Positions 56,056 through 64,000 of a stretch of 64,000 bases of DNA are shown here, in pieces. The notes below the pieces were generated by a model. That model had not been told where the DNA came from, ran no database searches, and was given only the letters and a program-made list of their open reading frames with translations. The stretch comes from Labyrinthula sp. Ha (lineage: Eukaryota; Sar; Bigyra; Labyrinthulida; Labyrinthulaceae), in NCBI GenBank assembly GCA_015227615.1, contig JAALGZ010000005.1:682001-746000 (forward strand), read 5' to 3'. Every line of letters starts with the position of its first letter. Position 1 is the first letter of the stretch. The position numbers and the translations under genes are program-made.

Positions 56056-56911
56056 ATGGGAAATAACCCACAAGGCAGATTTCGTTCCTGGGCTGATGCT
56101 TCACACGCAGCAACTACAAATATGAATGAAAATAGACAAGGTCGTGGCCAAGTACCTAAGATTACAAAACCTCTCAAAATTATGGCTCCTGCTAAAGTAA
56201 ACATTAACTCCTTCAAACTTCAAAAAGATGAGAAAAATACAACGTTCTCTTTGTCGTTCTCATTTGATACTAAACTGGATATTGCAGTATCTCTCTATTT
56301 GGCTGAAAATCCAGATTTATTACCGTCTTCAAAGCCTGCTCACAGCATCACTTTGTCAAAGGAAAATCATTCCGCTGTGTTTCATGACATTGATTTTTTG
56401 TCTCTGTGCACTACAAACGAAATGTTTACAAGAAGTTTTGAAACTAATTTTTATCCATTAATTGTGATCATTCAAAACCTATCTGACTCTAATCATTCCG
56501 AAGAGGTCCAATACGCTGAAGCCCAAACTCTGTTTTTCTCGTTCGTTGAACCGGAAGACGACGCGAGTAAGATTCTTCTCAAACAGATTAAACAAAGCGT
56601 CACTGTACAATTTTTTTACTTTATTATCTTAGTTTAATGGAAAACAATACGTGTATAAGAAATGGTTCGGAGATGAGGAAAAAATTGAGAATAGAAACAG
56701 AGAAGAAGGCGATGATTTAGAGAACAAGAATTGTGTTATTTGTTTAGAAAATAGTAAAGATGTAGTTCTGAATCCATGTCTGCATAAGTGTTTATGTTCA
56801 AGTTGTTCAATTCAGCTACAGAAGCAAGCAAATCCCCAATGCCCTCTGTGCAGGAGGTTGGTTTTTGAATTTTGGGTTGTGGGAAAAACAAGTCAAATAC
56901 AGACAGGTTAA
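56056..56911 (+). CDS. MGRN1: MGRN1/LOG2-type RING E3 ubiquitin ligase, two exons, 275 aa
   Basis: Exon 1 (56,056-56,604) and exon 2 (56,633-56,911) join over a 28-nt intron, in phase 0, to 276 codons. The beginning MGNNPQGRF suits N-myristoylation, as in plant LOG2 and animal Mahogunin relatives. Residues about 55-195 follow the DAR2-type substrate domain (LSFSFDTKLDIAVSLYLAE, then FNGKQYVYKKWFG, like the RYELREIYG region of homologs). Residues 217-256 are a complete C3HC4 RING: CVICLENSKDVVLNPC, LHKCLCSSC, CPLC, with the spacing of MGRN1 (CVVC...CRHLCLCTSC...CPIC). It should transfer ubiquitin to membrane-associated substrates. Only 19 residues follow the RING, whereas MGRN1 has a long tail. 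It converges with the kinase gene, with 21 bases between stop codons. Confidence 0.87.
56605..56632 (+). other. 28-nt spliceosomal intron in the RING ligase gene
   Basis: GTACAA donor, T-rich body, ATCTTAG acceptor. Its removal joins SVT to FNGKQYVYKKWFG and restores the conserved region before the RING; without it the frame ends at TAA four bases past the acceptor. Confidence 0.85.
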
Positions 56912-56932
56912 TAGAAAGTGTTGTACAAGTAA

Positions 56933-58675
56933 TTATTCTTCTTCGTCAGGTCCTATTTCATTCTTTTTCCGTTTTGTATTTGTTTGAACAGAAACAAAAC
57001 TGGAGCGAAACATGTTGAAAACCTTCTCTTTCTTGGTCTTCCCTTCTGCTTCTTTGTATCTATCTTTGAACTCATCAAATACGTCAGCTACATAAGAAAC
57101 CATCTGAGCTGCTGCAGAAGTGCTTCCAACACTAGATACATCTTCCATATCCACCTCACTTAGACTAACGTTCGCCTGAGTGGTTCCTTTTTCTTGAAAT
57201 TCTTTACTTTGTGTATAAACCTTTGCCATTTTCTCAACTACTTCTTCTCCGTCTCTACCTTTCCTCTCGGCATCAAACTTTAGTATTGCAGCTACCTTCT
57301 TAAATCCTTGAAAAGAGAGTTTTTTTGTCCCATTTTTATCTTTAGTTGTGAACAAATCAAAGATTAAAGGCAGAAACTCTTCCTCAGATTCGTCTCTCGA
57401 AGCTAGATTAGTTAATGCCGACAAAATGTCGTCAACTTTAAGCTGCGCAATTTCTTTGAAAAGAGTGTCAAAATCTGCAGAGTCTCTTTGCTTTTCAACC
57501 AACGTGTCAAAAAATTCAGATAAGTTCATATCATTCAATCCATGTTCGTTCATAACAAGCACAAATAATTCCTTGTCAACCATTTCCTCTCCATCCTCCA
57601 AATATTCCTTAAAGCTTTGCTTTATACGAGATAAATCCTTCAACAAAATCTTGCGCTTTCTAATCTTATTATTCTCCTCCACAATACTAATCAACTTTCT
57701 ATTCACACTTCCATAATTCTCCTCCAATAAAACTCGAAACTTATCTACAACTTTCTTTCTTTCGTCTGTTTTTCTCAACTTCTTTAAATTTTCAACGGTC
57801 GAATTAAGTAATACCAAGTTCTTTTTTACCAAAGTTTCCGTTAACCAAGAACACCATAAAATTCTGTTATGATCATATCTTTTATTAGGATCAACATGAA
57901 GCATACCTTTAATAGTTTTCTTTGCACGATTGGATATATGATCCCAATCATCTCCTTCAAGCGGTCTATACTTTCCTTTAAGTACGTTTTTGGTAATAAT
58001 CTCAGAGTTGTTTCCATCAAATGGCATCTTACCTGATAGCAAAATATACAAAATAACGCCAAGTGAAAAAATATCAGATTTTGGCGAATATTCACCTATC
58101 GAGAGAATTTCTGGACTTAAATAACCTGGAGTCCCTACATAAATAGCAGTTTTCATTATTTCTTCTCTCGCGATATACTTACTTAATCCAAAGTCCATAA
58201 TCTTTAGGCATTTGTCAGTATGCTTATACTTGTAGCATAAATTTTCAGGTTTGATGTCCCTATGAACAATCCCTACGTTATGCAACGCCTGAAGTGCTTT
58301 AGTCATATCTTTTAAGACCCTTGCGGCATCAATCTCGGAATAACTTTCTCTCTCTATTATTCGATCAAAAAGTTCACCTCCATCTAGATATTCCATTACA
58401 ATCATTAAACGACGTGGTTCACGAAAAACGGTAACGATTTGAACAAAATTATCTGTAAACTTTGACATAATTGGGTTCTCTGCGATTTCGTTCATGATTT
58501 CAATTTCATTCTCTGTTGACACGAAAAGCTCAGAGCTAGATTTAAGACTTGTTCGAACAACTTTCACAGCGACAAAATTTGACGGATTATTCAGGGGAGA
58601 TGCTTTATATACTCTACTAAAACCTCCCTTCGCTATTTCATATAAAACATCATACTTTTGGTAAAGTTCCGACAT
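56933..58675 (-). CDS. CDPK/CAMK-like Ser/Thr protein kinase with degenerate EF-hand tail, 580 aa
   Basis: Residues 8-278 form a complete kinase domain of the CAMK group: glycine loop AKGGFSRVY (15-23), Lys38 (VAVKVV), Glu in helix C, HRDIKPENL with catalytic Asp140, DFG 161-163 and GTPGYLSPE (181-189). All catalytic residues are present, so it should be active. The C-terminal 300 residues contain EF-hand-like helix-loop-helix pieces (about 350-375 and 434-465, LIFDLFTTKDKNGTKKLSFQGF) in the place of the calmodulin-like domain of calcium-dependent protein kinases, but the loops lack most calcium ligands. This resembles plant CRK-type kinases, in which calcium binding is reduced or lost. The end is basic (KRKK) then acidic. 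CDPKs occur in plants, algae, alveolates and some other protists, not in animals or fungi. No introns. Close CAMK relatives cannot be excluded. Confidence 0.85.
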   Translation of the reverse strand: MSELYQKYDVLYEIAKGGFSRVYKASPLNNPSNFVAVKVVRTSLKSSSELFVSTENEIEIMNEIAENPIMSKFTDNFVQIVTVFREPRRLMIVMEYLDGGELFDRIIERESYSEIDAARVLKDMTKALQALHNVGIVHRDIKPENLCYKYKHTDKCLKIMDFGLSKYIAREEIMKTAIYVGTPGYLSPEILSIGEYSPKSDIFSLGVILYILLSGKMPFDGNNSEIITKNVLKGKYRPLEGDDWDHISNRAKKTIKGMLHVDPNKRYDHNRILWCSWLTETLVKKNLVLLNSTVENLKKLRKTDERKKVVDKFRVLLEENYGSVNRKLISIVEENNKIRKRKILLKDLSRIKQSFKEYLEDGEEMVDKELFVLVMNEHGLNDMNLSEFFDTLVEKQRDSADFDTLFKEIAQLKVDDILSALTNLASRDESEEEFLPLIFDLFTTKDKNGTKKLSFQGFKKVAAILKFDAERKGRDGEEVVEKMAKVYTQSKEFQEKGTTQANVSLSEVDMEDVSSVGSTSAAAQMVSYVADVFDEFKDRYKEAEGKTKKEKVFNMFRSSFVSVQTNTKRKKNEIGPDEEE

Positions 58676-61600
58676 TTCTTCAAGTTGCGATTGGTTAAGT
58701 CTCTGAAAGTTAAGTTACTGAAACGTGAATGTTCTTGTAAGCTGTGGAAAAAACTTAAATATTCGTTAAGAATAAGAAAATTTGAAGATAGGTATCGCTT
58801 TTTCAGGATATCTATATTATGCGATGGGTGGGAAGTACTCTAACTTAGTATTGAGGTATTTGGGCGGACTGAGTTCCGTTCGATTTGTTGATAAGATTCA
58901 GTAATGCTCTATTGAATGTTATTAATTTATGTCTTGGCCCATCTACTTGAAAATCCAAACGAAGTAAGATTTAATGATGAGGTATTCAAAGTAAAGCCAA
59001 TAAACTCAAGTCTCTTTTTGTCGCAGTATATTTTTTTTATAAAATTAGGATATAATGAAGGAGTTTCTTTATTTTTAGTATAAACATGTTGCGTCCAATT
59101 AGCACATGGTAGAAGCCGGCCCAGTTGAACTTGGAATAGATACCAGACCAATACCAGTTTCATAGGCATGTAAGAGATTATGAGTGTTAGTTTAGTTTTT
59201 TGGAAAAGTGTAATTTTAAGCTAAAAGATAAAGATTAATAAACAGGTAAAGTATTAACGCAGCAGGAACTATAGAATTGCTTCGCCAATGGAATATCGAT
59301 AGCCTACTGATGGTTCTCCACGCAAATACTGCTCTAGGATGGATTCATTTGCTTTCTATAAAGGTTTTAGTTCTTATTGTTACCTACTACTATTTTATTT
59401 ATCTGTAATATGGTAATATAAGGTACCGATGTGAGAAACGAGTTTCGTGCATGTACTAAGCGGTCGCCCAACCGATTCATCACATGTAATTATCCCAACA
59501 AAATTAACAATAATCAGAGATTAAAAGTGATTAAAATATGAAATCACATTTTTTGCTACACTGCTCCAGAAATGTGTAATTTGAAGGTTTGTTGGTCGGT
59601 TCATGGAAGACATGATCTGTATCTGACCATGAGTGGACTAGTAAAAGTATAATCTGCCTATTTTGGATTCTTCTCTTGGTTAAAAGAAGAAATCCATTTT
59701 TTACTATGGAAAACCTTGTAAATGACTAACAGTGCAATATCAATATAATCTCCCTACTTTCAACGACAAGAAAGGGATAATTTCTACAAACTAAATAATC
59801 GTTCATGTGTGTTTGCTATTAAGCTTCAGGTTTAAGAGTAGGAATAATGTTATTTACCGGTTCTGGCACAGCCACGCAGTTTTTTTGCGGTAAAAAAACT
59901 GGAAATGCCAGTCTGATAAGATGAAAAGAATTGAACAATGTCACTTTAATTTTCAGTTTGAATTCATACGCAGGTTACACCAGTTTCAATATAAAGCGGC
60001 ATACACGAAAACCAACTTAGAAGAAAACAGTATTCTGATTATAATAATATGATTAGCTGCCTAACCTCATATTCTTTAATTATCAACTATACATAAATTA
60101 ATTAAAATGCTAATAAGAGAAAACTACTCTAGATAAAGGTATGGTCATTGTGATGGCGGAATAATTCCCTATAAAATTTGAAACTGCTCTTGGCGAATTG
60201 GGTGAAGATCACATAAAAAGTATTTAGAATGTTTTTCTATAAAAATCAAGTAATTGCAGAGGAAATTTGATGAATTACTAAGATATGTAGTGCTTCTTGA
60301 AGTATGGTACACGATTGGAAAAGAAAAACTTGGTAAACTTCTCAATTTGTATGTACTAAACTACAACCAGCTCAATTTTACAATCTTTATATTCTATTCA
60401 TATCAAGTTATCCTGCTTCCTACTTTCAGACCAATACTAATATTTAGAGATTACAGCAGAAATTTTTTTTAATAATTGGTCTTGTTCAATTCTCGTTTCT
60501 GCTTTTGCAGACGCTTTAGCGGTTTATATCGTTCTACTATACTTGTGTTTTTTTTAATTTGCACCTTCCTTTAAGTTTTAAATTACTCATAAAATAAATG
60601 TACTATGTTAGTATATTTTAGTAAGAATACCTTAAAACCAATTAACACCGTGAGTTTATCCACATAAACTCTAAATAACACAGTACATATAGTAGTGCGC
60701 AATGTGATTATTTTTCGATGTAATTCATTTTGCTCAATATGTTGCATACATTTCTTAATTATTTGTCAAACAGCTCATTCTATTATCATATCACCTTTAC
60801 GAATGAGATACCCTAAATTATTTGATTGAAAAAATAAAATATCCAAGCATATCATTGAGTTAAATGGGCCTCTTACCAAACTACCGACTGACCTGTTCCA
60901 TCGCTCTTCAACAAGGAAAGTATACAAACGAGATGAAAGCGTTAGTTTTGTGTGATACCTGAGCAAATAAATGTACAATAAATATTTAGTTTTGTTTCCA
61001 TGCTAAGTGATTTAGTCAACCAAATGCCAATCTATAATCTAAAACCAACTTATCTAACAGGTTTGATTGGCAAAACATTAGTATGGGTAAACCGGGATAC
61101 CATGTTTAAGTATATAATTGAGTAGAAACTCCAAATGTAAATACATACGTTAACTTAAAAGCACACCATCTGAAAAATCAATACACACACATGAAAGTGC
61201 AGAAAAAAGGTAGATAAGGGTGTTATTTTAAAGAATAATGTGTGAAATAATTTGGAGGTTCAGCAGTGGAGATTTCAGTGGGCATTGAACATGTCGCAAT
61301 GCGCTTTAGGGTATTTAGCAAAGTGGATAATGGCGAGAAAAACATTAAAACGATAAAGACATAGAGCAATTACAACCCCCCAAATAAATAATCCTCTGGA
61401 TATCAAACTAAATTATCTTGGCCTTAACTGTTTCTTGTGATAAATGGGCAAGTAATTTCCTACATAATGTTCAACCTATTGCATTACAAATATATATATA
61501 TTCAGGAGCTAAAGACAGAAGAATTAAGATTCACTTAGGTTCCAGAAAATCCGCGATAAGTTTACACTATCGAGTATCACAATTCACTAAATTTATTCAA

Positions 61601-64000
61601 ATATTTAGAAAGGAAAGATGATCGTGTATGGGATGGTTCAGTCTATAAATATAAAATTAGACTTTGTTAGTGAAAACATTAGAATATTAACAAGTGGCGG
61701 TGAGTGAAATCTCGGAGGGGGGTCTGACAAAAACTGACACTTTGGAATCATTATTGAAAATTTTGATATATGAAATAAGCGAGCAGCCCAGCTAAATAGT
61801 TTATCAGGTTAAGATGGAAACTGAAACTTAGTTATATTGTTGGATACAAGCCGTTTGCAATAGCTGAACTGCAGTGGGTTTTCAATCGTGTCATCACCTA
61901 TAAATAGATGGAAATTTAGACAGATATACAAAGATATATATATATTACCAGAGATATTCACAAAAACCATATATCTGTAGCAGTAGTAACTACAAAAGGG
62001 AAAAGGCGCTAAAGAACTCTGGCAATAATTTTCGCTTAGCTGCCAACAAACCTTACAGCAGTCTATGAGAGGTTTCTTATGTCTGATTAATTAGGTAACC
62101 AAGAAATACGACTTCCTCTAAAACCCGCCTTACAGAGATATACAAAGATTAAGGATTTAAGATAGTCTAATACTTTTCTCAGTCAGAGAGCAACCTAGAA
62201 TTGCTATACGCCGAGCTACAAATGGTAAGAATATTGCTAAGAAAAAACTGATTTTCTTTAGTCCAAGAAAACATTAACTTTCTAAACATTGCAAATCACT
62301 TAGTCAAATTTTCTCTTTAAGCGTCAATGATACGTAGAAGTTTAATAGAATTAATCTAAAGTGGATATATTACCAACTAGTTTGCCACCGTGTAAACAGA
62401 GTATTAGACATCTTCAAAACGCGTTAAAACTCACCAAAGAACTACTTCGCAAGAATAGAAACTCTGATTGTGCTTTATAATTAGTTCAAGTTGGAATTTA
62501 AATTAATACATATAATAGGGATAACTACAAGAAAGGGTATGATGAATGACGGAGTTATAACTCCAGATTTGAGGAATAAAATGTGGCTTCTATAGCTTAT
62601 GGAAAGATATGAGCATATAGAGTTGAACTCTCATTTTGAGACCTTTAACTAATCCAAATATATATATATATACATATACATATTTTGTAATAATTAAATC
62701 TTTGATCAATAGTAATGCTATAGGGGGAGGGATTCTGTTGTCTTCAGCGGTGCAACTGAAGGACGTGATGTTGAAACTAGTGGTTTGGAAATTGCAACAT
62801 GTGGAAAACCCAGGTTCCAGGGAACGTCTACGCAAGGGCAAAGTTGGTTTACTTGAATTAGTTATTGTTCTAAAAATGCATAAAATACATTATATTTGAA
62901 TGTTAAGTGATTGCTAGCTACATTATGGGAAGGGAAAATAGGTTTGTTTAAGAGCACACGAAGAGACCTACCAATACAAAAAAAATGGAGTTAACGCTGT
63001 ATGAGATCCACTGCAAGTATCTTGGAAGCAGATATACTGTTTAAATAAGGTATTCCTAATTTGAAGGTCCAGGGATGAGAAAAAAATAAAATGAAAGTTT
63101 TGCAATTGCGAGAAATTTTATTAGCTTCCATGGCTTGGTCTCTTGCATTTAATCGTTCTCTCATAGTTTGGCCCTAAGATATTTTCCTGTACATTACTCC
63201 AACTGAATCCAGTTTCAAAAGAATGACAAACGTGGTGTTTTTTACTACCATCTACTCCCAGTAACTACTCCACAGAATCCAATTTCCAGTATATATTTTC
63301 AAGTTGAAAAAAATATCCAATGGCCCAACAGTAACCATTAAAAAGAACAATGTCTTTGTGAATATCCTGGTATATATCATTGCTAGTTAAATATCAGTTG
63401 CTATTGGCTGTTGCAAACACCTTCTGCTTTTCTTGCGCAAAAACATGTCCGGTAATCCGTGCAACTAGAATTAACTGTCCTTCAAAAGAAGAGATATAGA
63501 CCAGGTGTTGTTTTCTCGATGTGTTTCTTGCTATATAGTCATATAGCTGCACCTTGAACCATACAGATGAGGTAATACGATTGTTTTGATCTTTTTAATT
63601 TTTGATATGACACATCCATGGAAACATGAAGCTATTAAGAAGAAGTTAAAAATACTGATGACTAATCTGGCTGCCGTATCAATAAATCAAAATATTAATG
63701 TATGGTCTCAAAGAACAGTACCTCTAAAACTCTTTGTTTTTTCATAGCCAAAACATTAAATCAATCTTCCTATCCGGTAAGAAATATTGAGAAGTTATAT
63801 TCCTCTTTGCCTTGAAGCCTAATAAAGGTCGTAACTCATTCGTTATAGAGTCAAGGAGCAAATAAAGATTCCTACACTCATCTAAAACAATGTTTTGAGA
63901 AATATCCCTATTCAAACCTTTCATATTTTAAAAGTGGAGTTATCCCACAGTTCAGAGTTTTTTCGCCCAACACAATAAAACATTTTTCATTTCCTATAAT
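58676..64000. other. Gene-free stretch, 5.3 kb
   Basis: No frame above 87 codons, none with a motif. A TA-rich microsatellite lies at about 62,656-62,683. From about 60 to 63 kb the plus strand tends to be rich in A and G (the 60-base line 61,201-61,260 has 25 A, 16 G, 19 T and no C). The window may end before the next gene. Confidence 0.5.
62656..62683. repeat. TA/TACA microsatellite
   Basis: An uninterrupted run of alternating A and T followed by TACATATACATAT. Similar shorter TA tracts occur near 21.01 kb, 61.49 kb and 61.94 kb. Of no evident function. Confidence 0.7.

Noticed and set aside
1-64000. Retroviral, LTR, Polinton or other virus-like elements, CRISPR arrays, rRNA genes
   Set aside because: Both strands were read for reverse transcriptase, integrase, capsid or polymerase motifs and for terminal or spaced repeats; none was recognised. 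Very old, short fragments would be missed by eye.

Overview
The window is nuclear DNA from a eukaryote, most likely a unicellular protist outside animals and fungi. Every recognisable gene is a eukaryotic housekeeping or signalling gene: MYST histone acetyltransferase, TAF10, THOC7, DUS3, PPIL4, Snf7/CHMP4, TMEM223, DHCR24, an MGRN1/LOG2-type RING ligase and a CDPK-like kinase. The CDPK-like kinase together with DHCR24 argues against fungi and animals and fits a SAR or algal-type protist, but I cannot name the lineage. TAA, TAG and TGA all end genes, so the standard code is assumed. Four genes are interrupted by one GT-AG intron of only 27-31 nt; most genes have none. The DNA is AT-rich, and about three quarters of it shows no gene.

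Layout. 1-4.1 kb: no gene. 4.1-6.6 kb: SAP-WW protein and a spliced chromobarrel-MYST acetyltransferase, both minus. 6.6-13 kb: no gene. 13.0-16.0 kb: PPIL4 (+) facing a LIM domain fused to a degenerate phosphagen-kinase fold (-). 16-27.1 kb: no confident gene, partly pyrimidine-rich on the plus strand. 27.1-27.9 kb: spliced Snf7/CHMP4 (-). 27.9-31.4 kb: no confident gene, but a diverged tandem duplication near 30.8 kb. 31.6-33.6 kb: THOC7 (+) and DHCR24 (-), overlapping at their 3' ends. 36.8-37.6 kb: spliced TMEM223 (+). 38.8-42.0 kb: two related leucine-rich-repeat membrane or secreted proteins, head to head; the plus copy is probably broken. 42.8-43.3 kb: a double ubiquitin-like protein without Gly-Gly (-). 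43.3-48.7 kb: no gene, but a pol III A-box/B-box relic near 43.84 kb. 48.8-50.9 kb: DUS3 (+) facing TAF10 (-), 12 nt apart. 50.9-56.0 kb: no gene; a small repeat structure at 55.5-55.9 kb. 56.0-58.7 kb: spliced RING ligase (+) facing the CDPK-like kinase (-), 21 nt apart. 58.7-64 kb: no gene.

The genes do not form one pathway. They cover nuclear functions (chromatin acetylation, TFIID/SAGA, mRNA export, splicing-linked cyclophilin, tRNA modification), membranes (ESCRT-III, sterol synthesis, mitochondrial complex IV assembly) and signalling (kinase, RING, ubiquitin-like). The clearest organising rule is that genes sit in tight, often convergent pairs separated by kilobases of unique, transposon-poor DNA. 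The most unusual protein is the LIM-pseudo-phosphagen-kinase fusion. No LTR element, virus-like element, CRISPR array, rRNA or intact tRNA gene was recognised.
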